From Flavobacterium swingsii (GTDB lineage Bacteria > Bacteroidota > Bacteroidia > Flavobacteriales > Flavobacteriaceae): a DNA stretch of 64,000 nucleotides. Below the pieces are notes generated by a model. That model had not been told where the DNA came from, searched no databases, and worked only from the letters and a program-made list of their open reading frames with translations. Both the position numbers and the translations under genes were made by a program. The stretch is from assembly GCF_900111965.1 (NCBI RefSeq), contig NZ_FOJT01000002.1, forward strand, positions 62,001 to 126,000, read 5' to 3'. Shown here piece by piece: positions 33,992 to 42,666 of the stretch (position 1 is the stretch's first letter; the number at the start of each line of letters is the position of its first letter).

Positions 33992-34346
33992 TGATGATCC
34001 GATATACAAATTAATTACTAAAAAGTTGATTCAAAAAACCAAACTTTATAGTGAAACCATAGAATTCAATAACGGAAATGAGGCCATAATTTATTTTGAA
34101 GCCACTTCCGATTTACCTGATATTCTCCTTCTTGACATAGAAATGCCCGAAATGGATGGTTGGGAATTTCTTGATGAATTTTGTAAATTAGAGAAAAGAA
34201 TTAATAAAGAAAGTACAGTTTATATCGCCAGTTCTTCTATTGCAATCGAAGATAAATTGAAAGCCAAAGAATACAAATGTGTTAAAGAGTTTTTGAGCAA
34301 ACCAATCAATTTAGACAAATTGCAAAAAATAGCTGAACAAAATTAA
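33963..34346 (+). CDS. single-domain response regulator
   Basis: 127 residues, only a receiver domain: acidic pair IIDDD at the N-terminus, phosphoacceptor Asp in ILLLDIEMPEMDGWEFLD, the conserved Thr/Ser in YIASSS and Lys in LSKPIN. With no output domain it must act by protein contact or in a phosphorelay. The ATG lies inside the kinase gene (29-bp overlap, other frame), so the two are translationally coupled and form a clear kinase-receiver pair. What lies downstream of it is not visible. Confidence 0.95.
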   Translation: MLQKRICIIDDDPIYKLITKKLIQKTKLYSETIEFNNGNEAIIYFEATSDLPDILLLDIEMPEMDGWEFLDEFCKLEKRINKESTVYIASSSIAIEDKLKAKEYKCVKEFLSKPINLDKLQKIAEQN

Positions 34347-34373
34347 ACGATATTTGCCTTCAAATTAAAAACA

Positions 34374-34946
34374 ATGAGTACCGATTATATTTACGACAAA
34401 GAATACAACAAGATTATATTTTCTCAATACGAAATCGCACAAAAAGAATACGAGAATTGTATTTTTAATCATTGTGACTTAACAGCTTGTAACTTTACAG
34501 GAGTACATTTTGTAGATTGTACTTTCAATTTTTGTAATTTTGCAGCAGCAAAAATTGGACATGTAGGTTTGCGAAATGTTATGTTTAACGATTGTGATTT
34601 TACATCGGTAAATTTTGCGATGACAGAACAAATTATTTACGAATTCAATTTCAAAAATTGCAAATTAGATTATGTTCAGTTTTATGATTTGAAACTACGA
34701 GGAATGTCATTTACAGATTGTAGTATGGTCGCTGTCGATTTTATGCAATCGGATCTTACCGAAGCGTTATTCGATAATTGTAACTTACATTTAGCCGTTT
34801 TTAGCGATGCAATTGCCAATAAAACCGATTTTTATTCCAGTTATTTCTTTTCTATCGATCCTGAAAAAACGAAATTAAAAAAAGCCGTTTTTTCACAAGA
34901 AAACATAAAAGGTTTGTTAGATAAATATGAGATTGTGATTAAATAA
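34374..34946 (+). CDS. pentapeptide-repeat protein
   Basis: 190 residues made of A(D/N)LxF-type pentapeptides, in which a central Phe or Leu recurs every five residues: CIFNHCDLTACNFTGVHF, CTFNFCNFAAAKI, MFNDCDFTSVNF, SFTDCSMVAVDF and so on, with many Cys. These form right-handed quadrilateral beta-helices. Some relatives (Qnr, McbG, AlbG) protect DNA gyrase, others have unknown roles. Nothing here shows gyrase binding. Lies 27 bp after the receiver and four bases before the dioxygenase gene, so perhaps one transcript. Confidence 0.93.
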   Translation: MSTDYIYDKEYNKIIFSQYEIAQKEYENCIFNHCDLTACNFTGVHFVDCTFNFCNFAAAKIGHVGLRNVMFNDCDFTSVNFAMTEQIIYEFNFKNCKLDYVQFYDLKLRGMSFTDCSMVAVDFMQSDLTEALFDNCNLHLAVFSDAIANKTDFYSSYFFSIDPEKTKLKKAVFSQENIKGLLDKYEIVIK

Positions 34947-34950
34947 ATTT

Positions 34951-35778
34951 ATGAATTTAAACGATTTACATACTGTTTCTAGTCAGTTTTCATTAACCGA
35001 AAAAATGCCAGTTTTATTTTTAGGCCATGGGAATCCTATGAATGCTATCGAAGAAAATCAGTTTGTTAGTGGTTTTAGAAACATTGCCAAAACATTACCC
35101 AAACCCAACGCTATTTTGTGTGTTTCGGCACATTGGTTTACTAATGGTACAAAAGTTACTGCGATGGAATTTCCACAAACCATTCATGATTTTGGTGGTT
35201 TTCCAGAGGAATTATTCGCTGTGCAATATCCTGCAAAAGGAAGTCCAGAATTAGCAAAAGAAACCCAACAATTACTAAGTCCAACTCTTGTCGAATTAGA
35301 CGAGAAATGGGGTTTAGATCATGGTGCGTGGAGTGTTATTAAGCATTTATATCCAGAAGCTAATATTCCTGTTATTCAGTTAAGCATCGATTATACAAAA
35401 CCCACGAATTATCATTTTGAATTGGCTCAGAAATTGCAGTCGTTACGTCACAGAGGAATTCTGATTATTGGTAGCGGAAATATTATTCACAATTTGCGAT
35501 TGGTCGATTTTAATAATTTTAATAAAGTTGATTATGGCTTCGATTGGGCTATTGAAGCACATGAAAGTATCAACAATTGGCTTCTCGATGGCAATTACCA
35601 ACCTATCATTGATTACGATAAACAAAGCAAAGCGATTCAACTCGCAATCCCAACTCCAGACCATTACTTGCCTTTAATTTATTCATTAGGATTACAAGAT
35701 AAAACCGATAACCTTACGTTGTTTAATGACAATTTATTAGCTGGATCATTGAGTATGACATCAGTAAAAATTGAATAA
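34951..35778 (+). CDS. ygiD: extradiol aromatic ring-opening dioxygenase, YgiD type
   Basis: 275 residues of the LigB/DODA superfamily. Metal-ligand regions: LFLGHGNPMNAI near the N-terminus, VSAHWFTNGT, DHGAWSVIKHLYP and GSGNIIHNLRLV, all typical of YgiD, the 4,5-DOPA extradiol dioxygenase. It would open catechol rings using a non-haem metal and O2. The physiological substrate in flavobacteria is unknown, and no aromatic-degradation genes are near. Cytoplasmic. Follows the pentapeptide gene by four bases. Confidence 0.93.
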   Translation: MNLNDLHTVSSQFSLTEKMPVLFLGHGNPMNAIEENQFVSGFRNIAKTLPKPNAILCVSAHWFTNGTKVTAMEFPQTIHDFGGFPEELFAVQYPAKGSPELAKETQQLLSPTLVELDEKWGLDHGAWSVIKHLYPEANIPVIQLSIDYTKPTNYHFELAQKLQSLRHRGILIIGSGNIIHNLRLVDFNNFNKVDYGFDWAIEAHESINNWLLDGNYQPIIDYDKQSKAIQLAIPTPDHYLPLIYSLGLQDKTDNLTLFNDNLLAGSLSMTSVKIE

Positions 35779-35872
35779 ATAAAGTATTATTTTTTTGATA
35801 CCATTTTAAATAGTTTTTGTAAATTTATAGTTGATTACCAACGCTTTACAATATTAATTAAAAAATAGTATC

Positions 35873-36145
35873 ATGCCAAAATATGTTATTGAAAGAGAAA
35901 TTCCCGGTGCGGGTGATTTAAACAGCGAACAATTAAAAGGGATTGCACAAACCTCTTGTAATGTTTTGAATAGTATGGGGCCAGAAATTCAGTGGGAACA
36001 CAGTTATGTTACGGGCAATAAAATTTATTGTGTGTACAATGCTACTAACGAAGAAATGGTGCGAGAGCATGCCCAAAAAGGCGGATTTCCAGCTAATTCT
36101 GTGAATGAAGTCTTCAATATTATTAATCCAGCTACGGCAGAATAA
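35873..36145 (+). CDS. DUF4242 protein
   Basis: 90 residues of the DUF4242 family (ferredoxin-like fold): MPKYVIEREIPGAGDLNSEQ, QWEHSYVTGNKIYCVYNA, and EEMVREHAQKGGFPANSVNE. Actinobacterial relatives bind nickel through His residues; the two His here (in EHSYV and REHAQ) could serve similarly, but that is an analogy only. A single gene 94 bp after the dioxygenase and convergent with valS. Confidence 0.9.
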   Translation: MPKYVIEREIPGAGDLNSEQLKGIAQTSCNVLNSMGPEIQWEHSYVTGNKIYCVYNATNEEMVREHAQKGGFPANSVNEVFNIINPATAE

Positions 36146-36156
36146 TTTTAAAATAA

Positions 36157-36192
36157 AAAAAATCCCATTCAATTAAGAATGGGATTTTTTTT
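36157..36192. terminator. bidirectional terminator, DUF4242/valS
   Basis: ATCCCATTC (36162-36170) pairs perfectly with 36177-36185, six-base loop, A tract and T tract on the two sides; serves both convergent genes. Confidence 0.9.
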
Positions 36193-36206
36193 ATTGTGAA
36201 TTCATT

Positions 36207-38840
36207 TTACTTCAATCCGGCCAAACTTTGCTCAATTGTAGCAATTTTTGACAAAGCATCGGCTTCTTTTTTGCGTTCCATTTCTAATACTTTTTCTGGA
36301 GCACCAGCAACGAATTTCTCGTTAGATAGTTTTCCTTGTACCGATTTTAAGAAACCTTTCGTATAATTTAACTCTTCCGTTAATTTTAATATTTCAGCTT
36401 CTAAATCGATATTTCCTGTAATTGGAATAAAATATTCGTTCGATTTTACTCGGTACGATAAAGCACCATCGACCTTTTCAGAAACATATTCTAATGAAGT
36501 GATATTCCCTAATTTAGTTACCACCGAATCAAAATAAGTAGAAGCTTTATCATTGTTTACAATTCTAAGTTCAATCGTATCTTTAAACGGAATATTTTTG
36601 TCTTTTCTGATGGTTCTAATACCAGAAATTACTTCGATTGTATTATCAAAATCAGAAATTAAACTTTCGTTAAAAGATTTCATTTCTGGCCAAGTCGAAA
36701 CTATTAATGCTTCTTCTGGTGTTCTTTCTGCAATGGTTTGCCAAATTTCTTCTGTTAAGAATGGCATAAACGGATGCAATAATTTCAAATTATTTTCTAG
36801 CATTTCAATCGCTTTTGCGAAAGTTACGCTGTCAATAGGTTGTTGGTATGCTGGTTTTATCATTTCTAGAAACCAAGAACAAAAATCGTCCCAAACCAAT
36901 TTGTAAATCGCCATTAATGCATCGGAAATTCTGTATTTTTCGAAATCATCTTCAATAGCCAATAAAGTTTGTTGCAATTTAGCTTCATACCATTCTATCG
37001 CCACTTTACTTGATTCTGGTTGTGGAATAGTTTCAGAAACTTCCCAGCCTTTTATTAGTTTGAAAGCATTCCAGATTTTGTTTGTAAATCCTTTTCCTTG
37101 ATTGCACAATTCCTCATCGAACATGATATCGTTTCCTGCCGAAGCACTCAAAAGCAATCCTACACGAACTCCATCGGCACCAAATTTTTTGATTAATTCT
37201 AACGGTTCTGGTGAGTTTCCTAGTGATTTAGACATCTTACGACGTTGACTGTCACGAACCAATCCTGTAAAATACACATTAGTAAACGGTTTTTCGCCTG
37301 TATATTCGTAACCTGCAATAATCATTCTGGCAACCCAGAAAAATAAAATATCTGGACCGGTAACTAAATCATTCGTTGGATAATAATATTTGAAATCTTC
37401 GTTTTCAGGATCCATAATTCCTCCAAAAACAGCCATTGGCCATAACCATGAAGAAAACCAAGTATCTAAAGCGTCAGCATCTTGACGTAAGTCAGAAGCT
37501 TGAAGATTTGAGTTTGAAGTTCTTTGTTGTGCCAATTTAACAGCGTCATCTATATTTTCGGCAACTACGAAATCTTCTTTTCCGTCACCGTAGAAATAAG
37601 CAGGAATTTGTTGTCCCCACCATAATTGACGAGAAATATTCCAATCGCGAATATTTTCTAACCAATGGCGATAAGTATTGTTAAAACGGGAAGGATATAA
37701 TTTTACTTCTTCAGTTTCTAAAACGGCTTTGATGGCTGGTTTTACTAAATCTTCCATACGTAAAAACCATTGGTCAGACAAACGAGGTTCGATAACCGCT
37801 TTTGTTCTTTCAGATGTTCCTACGTTATTGATGTGTGTTTCTATTTTAGAAATTGCTCCTAAAGTTTCTAATTCTTTCGATATTTCTTCACGAACTACAA
37901 AACGATCTTTTCCTTGATAATGTAATCCAAAACTATTTAAAGAAGCATCTTCGTTGAAAATATCAATAATTTCTAAGTTATGTTTTTCTCCTAATGTTTT
38001 GTCATTCATATCGTGAGCTGGCGTCACTTTTAGGCAACCAGTTCCGAATTCTAAATCGACATATTCGTCTTCAATAATAGGAATTATTCTTCCAGAAATT
38101 GGAATAATAGCGCTTTTACCTTTTAGATTTGTATGACGTTCGTCGTTTGGATTAATACAAATGGCAGTATCTCCAAAAATCGTTTCAGGACGTGTTGTAG
38201 CAACGGTTAAGTAATCTTCACTTCCTTCGATTCTGTATTTAATATAGTATAATTTCCCTTGACGTTCTTCGAAAATTACTTCTTCGTCAGATAGTGTTGT
38301 TTTTGCTTCAGGATCCCAGTTTACCATACGGTTACCACGATATATTTGTCCTTTGTTATATAAATCTACAAAGGAACGAATTACAGAAGCTGACATGTCA
38401 GGATCCATAGTAAACTTGGTTCTGTCCCAATCACATGAGCAACCTAGTTGTTTGAGTTGTTCAAGGATTGTTCCTCCATATTTGTCGGTCCATTCCCATG
38501 CGTGTTTTAGGAATTCTTCACGAGTTAAATCGTTTTTGTTGATTCCTTCCGCTTTTAGTTTAGCCACAACTTTTGCTTCTGTAGCGATAGAAGCATGGTC
38601 TGTTCCAGGAACCCAACAAGCATTGAATCCTTTTAGTCTGGCACGACGAATGAGTACATCTTGTAACGTATTGTTTAGCATGTGTCCCATATGGAGAACT
38701 CCTGTCACGTTTGGTGGAGGAATTACTATGGTATATGGCGTACGATGGTCTGGTTTAGAATGAAAATAATTATTTTTCATCCAATAGTCGTACCATTTTT
38801 GTTCGGTTTCTTTGGCGTTGAATTGTGCTGGAATTGTCAT
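36207..38840 (-). CDS. valS: valyl-tRNA synthetase
   Basis: 877 residues, class I synthetase for tRNA-Val. The HIGH motif appears as HMGHM in PPNVTGVLHMGHML, followed by an editing (CP1) domain (TTRPETIFGDTAI, GTGCLKVTPAHDMND) that removes Thr-tRNA, the KMSKS motif in RRKMSKSLGNSPEP, and a C-terminal coiled coil (about 810-877) ending ATIEQSLAGLK. The start is ATG at 38840. Directly before it on the minus strand are four degenerate AATAACC octamers (38849-38880), and further upstream repeat copy 3. Confidence 0.98.
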   Translation of the reverse strand: MTIPAQFNAKETEQKWYDYWMKNNYFHSKPDHRTPYTIVIPPPNVTGVLHMGHMLNNTLQDVLIRRARLKGFNACWVPGTDHASIATEAKVVAKLKAEGINKNDLTREEFLKHAWEWTDKYGGTILEQLKQLGCSCDWDRTKFTMDPDMSASVIRSFVDLYNKGQIYRGNRMVNWDPEAKTTLSDEEVIFEERQGKLYYIKYRIEGSEDYLTVATTRPETIFGDTAICINPNDERHTNLKGKSAIIPISGRIIPIIEDEYVDLEFGTGCLKVTPAHDMNDKTLGEKHNLEIIDIFNEDASLNSFGLHYQGKDRFVVREEISKELETLGAISKIETHINNVGTSERTKAVIEPRLSDQWFLRMEDLVKPAIKAVLETEEVKLYPSRFNNTYRHWLENIRDWNISRQLWWGQQIPAYFYGDGKEDFVVAENIDDAVKLAQQRTSNSNLQASDLRQDADALDTWFSSWLWPMAVFGGIMDPENEDFKYYYPTNDLVTGPDILFFWVARMIIAGYEYTGEKPFTNVYFTGLVRDSQRRKMSKSLGNSPEPLELIKKFGADGVRVGLLLSASAGNDIMFDEELCNQGKGFTNKIWNAFKLIKGWEVSETIPQPESSKVAIEWYEAKLQQTLLAIEDDFEKYRISDALMAIYKLVWDDFCSWFLEMIKPAYQQPIDSVTFAKAIEMLENNLKLLHPFMPFLTEEIWQTIAERTPEEALIVSTWPEMKSFNESLISDFDNTIEVISGIRTIRKDKNIPFKDTIELRIVNNDKASTYFDSVVTKLGNITSLEYVSEKVDGALSYRVKSNEYFIPITGNIDLEAEILKLTEELNYTKGFLKSVQGKLSNEKFVAGAPEKVLEMERKKEADALSKIATIEQSLAGLK

Positions 38841-38848
38841 ACTTGTTG

Positions 38849-38880
38849 ATTCGGTTATTCGTTTATCTGGTTAATCGGTT
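38849..38880. repeat. four degenerate octamers before valS
   Basis: ATTCGGTT, ATTCGTTT, ATCTGGTT, AATCGGTT on the plus strand; on the minus strand they read AACCGATT to AACCGAAT, ending eight bases before the valS ATG. Related to 2500-2531 and 57559-57574. Confidence 0.75.
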
Positions 38881-38903
38881 GTTTAGAACGACTAACTTGT
38901 GTT

Positions 38904-38976
38904 TAGCCCTGATGGAAGAGGAAATCCTTGTTTCGTTTTTTAACGAGACAAGATTGCAACGTACAGCAGGAATAAT
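38904..38976 (+). repeat. variable-stem repeat, copy 3
   Basis: Opens TAGCCCTGATGGAAGAGGAA and keeps CAGCAGGAATA near its end, but lacks the final GCTCC seen in the other copies. The central 11-bp stem pairs CTTGTTTCGTT with AACGAGACAAG (one G-U). Lies in the valS/DUF1573 spacer on the strand opposite to valS. Confidence 0.85.
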
Positions 38977-39144
38977 GTTGGTTAAAAAAGTGAATGTTCT
39001 GCTCCTGAAAAAAGAAAAAGAACTTTGGTACACTTTTTGTAATTATATGCAAAAGTAGGTAAACTGATTAAATATAAAAAGAGTGTTAAAACATTTGTAT
39101 GTTTACCGAAACAAATCTATTTTTACTAATAAATTGAAATTGAA

Positions 39145-39579
39145 ATGAAAAAATTTTTTACTCTTATAGCAATTGCTGCTTTTGGTTTTGCATCTCAGGC
39201 ACAAAGCGGTGCTAAAATTGAGTTTTCGGCCAAGGATAATACTATTGATTATGGTACTGTGTCTAAAAATAGTGATAGTGGGCTTAGAACTTTTGAGTTT
39301 ACAAATACTGGTAACGAGCCACTAATTATTAAAGATGTGAAATCGTCTTGTGGCTGTACGGTTCCTACAAAACCTACTGAGCCAATTTTGCCAGGAAAAA
39401 CAGGAAAAATTGATGTAAAATATAACATGAATCCTGGTCCTATTAGAAAAACTATTACTGTAGAATCGAACGCGATAAACTATGAAGGGGGTATGGTTCC
39501 GCTGAAAATAAAAGGAACGGTAATTGTTCCAGAAGAAGTAAATATGATGGAAAAGAAAAAATCGTTACCTAGTAATTAA
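39145..39579 (+). CDS. DUF1573 secreted protein
   Basis: 144 residues: signal peptide about 1-19 (FASQAQ), then a DUF1573 Ig-like (ASPM/MSP-type) domain: FEFTNTGNEPLIIKDVKSSC, GCTVPTKPTEPILPGKTGKI, and TITVESNAINYEGGMVPLKI. These occur in many Bacteroidota as small periplasmic proteins of unknown role. The Cys-Gly-Cys in SSCGCT is a family mark. Single gene with a strong terminator shared with the convergent protease gene. Confidence 0.93.
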   Translation: MKKFFTLIAIAAFGFASQAQSGAKIEFSAKDNTIDYGTVSKNSDSGLRTFEFTNTGNEPLIIKDVKSSCGCTVPTKPTEPILPGKTGKIDVKYNMNPGPIRKTITVESNAINYEGGMVPLKIKGTVIVPEEVNMMEKKKSLPSN

Positions 39580-39580
39580 A

Positions 39581-39611
39581 AAAAAAGCCTCGATAATTCG
39601 AGGCTTTTTTT
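39581..39611. terminator. bidirectional terminator
   Basis: Perfect 12-bp stem, 39581-39592 with 39599-39610, loop ATAATT. Its end overlaps the stop codon of the minus-strand protease gene at 39610. Confidence 0.92.
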
Positions 39612-40926
39612 ATAGTATTTTTTTGAGTTGAAATTTGAGTTTTAGAATTACTCCTTTTCTTTCTACTTCCATAGTAATGATTCTTCCTTCCTCGGATTGT
39701 AGTAGTTCTGTTATGTCTTTTAGTTTGTATTTGAAAGCCCAATTTCCGTTTATTTTTCCAATAATATCTCCTTTTCTAATTCCGGCTATTGCTCCTGGAG
39801 AATCTTCACGAACATTTGTAACTTCATAGATTGGTTTTAGTAAAAAATTATATTTAACGCTTTTTTCTTGCTGATCTATTACCGACATTTCGGAGTTTAC
39901 AAATTTAGTTTTTAGTTCTAATTCTTCTTTTATCCATTGCAATCCGTTGTGCTGAATTTCGATTCCGCTCATATTATAATTGAATGCTTCATCAAAATTT
40001 GAATTTTTTTTGAGATACATTTTTTTGTTTTGGTAATCAAAAAGTACATCAAATCTTTTTAGTATTTCGCCTCCAATAGAACCATTTCTACCTTCGACCA
40101 TGTTTGCATTTTGTATCGATAATGAATCTGGAAAAGAAATTGTAGGATAAAGGATTTCCTGTTTACCAATTTGAAGTTTTTCAATTCGTGACCGTTTGCC
40201 ATATATACTTCCGCTAAAGCCGTGACCTAAAAAATCATTGAAATAAATTTGTGGAGATTGAATGTTTTTTTTGTTTTCAAATAACCACATGGCATCACTT
40301 CCGCCAGAGTCTACAAGTAATTTCGTTTTTACTTCTTTATCATTTAAGCTTGTAAAGGTTTCTATATATGGTTTTTGCAGTTCTAAAGAAATGGAAATTT
40401 CATCGTATTGTTTTAATTTATTGATAGAAAAATCTTGATTATTTTTATAAATGTTTAATCTTTTTCTACTGTAGTTTATTTCTATAAAATGATTTTTAAA
40501 AAATTCATAGCCAATAATACCATGCACTGGAATTCCTAATTGCGAAGAAAAATTAATTTCCTGATCTAAAACTATATATATTTCATGATTATTATCTTCA
40601 AAATCGTTTAGTGAAATTTTATTTTTTTTAGAATGCAAGGCATCAATGGTAGTTCCGCTACCCAAACCACGAATTTTTATTTTTTCGATATGATTAAATT
40701 GTAGTGAATCTGCGTCGTCTAAACTAAAAAGAATTGTGTTTTCGACACCTGTATCTAATAAAAAATTGAGATTTACTCCATTTACTTGTACCGGAATAAT
40801 GATTAAATTATTAATTAATTGAAACGGAACTTTTATCTTTTTTTTGTTGGTTGTAAATTGAAATCCTTCCTGAGAAAAAGATAATACCGTAAAAAATATA
40901 AATAAAAGCAAATATAATTTCTTCAT
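39610..40926 (-). CDS. retropepsin-like aspartyl protease with PDZ domain
   Basis: 438 residues: signal peptide about 1-18 (VLSFSQ), two aspartyl-protease half-domains each with its active-site triad, LNFLLDTGVENT and KLLVDSGGSDAM, and a C-terminal PDZ domain (VREDSPGAIAGIRKGDIIGK) of about 90 residues. Having both D(T/S)G motifs in one chain makes an internal pseudo-dimer possible. It would work in the periplasm or outer membrane; substrates unknown. Related aspartyl protease/PDZ proteins are common in Bacteroidota. Single gene. Confidence 0.92.
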   Translation of the reverse strand: MKKLYLLLFIFFTVLSFSQEGFQFTTNKKKIKVPFQLINNLIIIPVQVNGVNLNFLLDTGVENTILFSLDDADSLQFNHIEKIKIRGLGSGTTIDALHSKKNKISLNDFEDNNHEIYIVLDQEINFSSQLGIPVHGIIGYEFFKNHFIEINYSRKRLNIYKNNQDFSINKLKQYDEISISLELQKPYIETFTSLNDKEVKTKLLVDSGGSDAMWLFENKKNIQSPQIYFNDFLGHGFSGSIYGKRSRIEKLQIGKQEILYPTISFPDSLSIQNANMVEGRNGSIGGEILKRFDVLFDYQNKKMYLKKNSNFDEAFNYNMSGIEIQHNGLQWIKEELELKTKFVNSEMSVIDQQEKSVKYNFLLKPIYEVTNVREDSPGAIAGIRKGDIIGKINGNWAFKYKLKDITELLQSEEGRIITMEVERKGVILKLKFQLKKIL

Positions 40927-41053
40927 TGGGGATTGATGTTTCTATAAAGTTACTAATAATTTTGTAAGAAAAAACAGAATTAACAATTTTGAAACACTTT
41001 TGAGGGAAATATTTAATAAAAAATCGCAAATTTGCATCTCAAAATATATCATC

Positions 41054-42244
41054 ATGCCAAAAATATCAAACAAAGGACATCAAATGCCAGAATCTCCAAT
41101 AAGAAAACTGGTTCCTTATTCGGAAATTGCTAAGAAAAACGGCAATAAAGTATATCATTTAAATATAGGTCAACCTGATATTAAAACTCCAGAGGTAGCT
41201 CTAAATGCAGTAAAAAATGCAGATATTAAAATATTAGAATACAGTCATTCTGCGGGTTTTGATAGTTACAGAACAAAATTAGCCTTAAGCTATCAAAAAA
41301 TTGGATTACCAATAAATAAAGAAGATATTATCATTACAACTGGTGGGTCTGAAGCGTTATTATTTGCTATGGGAAGCACTATTGATGCTGGTGAAGAAAT
41401 TATTATTCCAGAACCTTTTTATGCAAATTACAACGGATTTGCAACTGCATCAGGTGTAAAAGTGGTCCCTGTAATTTCGACGATAGACACGGGTTTTGCA
41501 TTACCTCCAATTTCTGATTTTGAAAAATTAATTACACCGAAAACTAAAGCCATTCTTATATGTAATCCTGGAAATCCTACAGGTTACTTATATTCTGAAG
41601 AAGAAATTCAGCAATTAGCTGCTTTAGTTAAAAAGCATGATTTATTTTTGATTGCCGACGAAGTTTACCGTGAGTTTACTTACGACGGATATAAGCATTA
41701 TTCTATCATGGATATTGCAGGAATCGAAGAAAATGCCATTATGATCGATTCTGTATCAAAACGTTACAGCATGTGTGGTGCTCGTATTGGTTGTATTGTT
41801 TCTAAAAATACTGAAGTTATGTCAACCGCGATGAAATTTGCGCAAGCACGTTTAAGTCCGCCAACATACGAACAAATTGCCAGCGAAGCCGCTCTAGATA
41901 CACCACAAAGTTATTTTGACGAAGTAATTACCGAATACAAAGAACGCCGCGATACACTTATTGCCGAACTAAATAAAATTCCAGGTGTAAAAGTAGCTAC
42001 ACCAAAAGGAGCATTTTATTGTATCGCACAGCTTCCTGTAACCGATGCCGATCATTTTGCGCAATGGCTTCTAGAAAGTTACGATTATAACAAAGAAACT
42101 GTTATGGTTGCTCCAGCTGCAGGATTTTATTCCTCACCAAATGTTGGAAAAAATGAAGTTAGAATCGCTTATGTACTCAAAAAAGAAGATTTAATTAAGT
42201 CGGTTCAAATTCTTGGTGAAGCTTTGAAAGTGTATAAAAACTAG
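41054..42244 (+). CDS. PLP-dependent aminotransferase (aspartate-aminotransferase type)
   Basis: 396 residues, fold-type I aminotransferase class I/II. Key places: YHLNIGQPDIKTPE near the N-terminus, TTGGSEALLFAMG (phosphate-binding), LICNPGNPTGYLYSEEEI, LIADEVYREFTYDG with the PLP-pyridine Asp, and the Schiff-base Lys in IDSVSKRYSMCGARIG. It resembles aspartate/aromatic transaminases; exact amino acid specificity is open. The start is MPKISNKGHQ (41054), not the upstream in-frame ATG at 41000, which lies in the promoter region. Confidence 0.94.
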   Translation: MPKISNKGHQMPESPIRKLVPYSEIAKKNGNKVYHLNIGQPDIKTPEVALNAVKNADIKILEYSHSAGFDSYRTKLALSYQKIGLPINKEDIIITTGGSEALLFAMGSTIDAGEEIIIPEPFYANYNGFATASGVKVVPVISTIDTGFALPPISDFEKLITPKTKAILICNPGNPTGYLYSEEEIQQLAALVKKHDLFLIADEVYREFTYDGYKHYSIMDIAGIEENAIMIDSVSKRYSMCGARIGCIVSKNTEVMSTAMKFAQARLSPPTYEQIASEAALDTPQSYFDEVITEYKERRDTLIAELNKIPGVKVATPKGAFYCIAQLPVTDADHFAQWLLESYDYNKETVMVAPAAGFYSSPNVGKNEVRIAYVLKKEDLIKSVQILGEALKVYKN

Positions 42245-42269
42245 TTGATTTAAAACTGTTATTTTTTTA

Positions 42270-42277
42270 TATATTTA
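42270..42277 (+). promoter_or_regulatory. -7-like box of cytochrome gene
   Basis: TATATTTA, one base from TAnnTTTG, 21 bases before the ATG at 42299. Confidence 0.35.
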
Positions 42278-42298
42278 CAATTCAAAAAAATAAAAACT

Positions 42299-42586
42299 AT
42301 GAAAACAAGAATTATTGCAGTGGCCATTTTAGGAATATTCATATATTCTTGTTCGCCAAAAGTTGTTGCACCAGTTACTGAAGCTCCAAAAGTAGAACTT
42401 ACACCAGAATTAGCTGCTGGAAGAACACTTTATGAAAACAATTGTGCAAAATGTCATAAATTATTTGAAGTAACTAAACATACAAAAGAAGATTGGAAAC
42501 CAGTTTTGGTTCGTATGCAAAAGAAAGCAAAGCTTGATGATGCACAAATGGCCGAAATTTCTAATTATATATTCTCTCAGTTGTAA
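42299..42586 (+). CDS. cytochrome c lipoprotein
   Basis: 95 residues: lipoprotein signal ending YSC (Cys 18), a short Pro/Val/Ala linker, and a minimal c-type haem domain with the attachment motif CAKCH in GRTLYENNCAKCHKLFEV and a candidate axial Met in LVRMQKKAKLD. The closing helix AQMAEISNYIFSQL is typical of small mono-haem cytochromes. It is membrane-anchored by lipid outside the cytoplasm and could shuttle electrons, but no oxidase or reductase gene is adjacent. Confidence 0.93.
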   Translation: MKTRIIAVAILGIFIYSCSPKVVAPVTEAPKVELTPELAAGRTLYENNCAKCHKLFEVTKHTKEDWKPVLVRMQKKAKLDDAQMAEISNYIFSQL

Positions 42587-42610
42587 TATCCGCTGATTTA
42601 TAAAAACAAA

Positions 42611-42652
42611 AAATCGTAAATTAAATATATTTTAATTTGCGATTTTTTTTTA
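42611..42652. terminator. bidirectional terminator, cytochrome/YitT
   Basis: 15-bp stem 42611-42625 with 42631-42645 (one T-G), loop TATAT, followed by T residues; lies between convergent genes. Confidence 0.88.
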
Positions 42653-42666
42653 ATTTCATTTGAATG

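Larger units (their letters stand above)
38841..39144. other. 304-bp divergent spacer: octamers, repeat copy 3
   Basis: Between the divergent valS and DUF1573 genes. It holds the octamers at 38849-38880, the variable-stem repeat at 38904-38976, and then about 165 bp of AT-rich sequence in which I see no convincing gene and no exact TAnnTTTG box. The frame 38825-39058 that crosses it is translated repeat and is not a gene. Confidence 0.8.

Noticed and set aside
38825-39058. 77-codon plus-strand frame in the valS/DUF1573 spacer
   Set aside because: It translates the octamers and variable-stem repeat copy 3, has no signal, fold or promoter, and overlaps the valS start.
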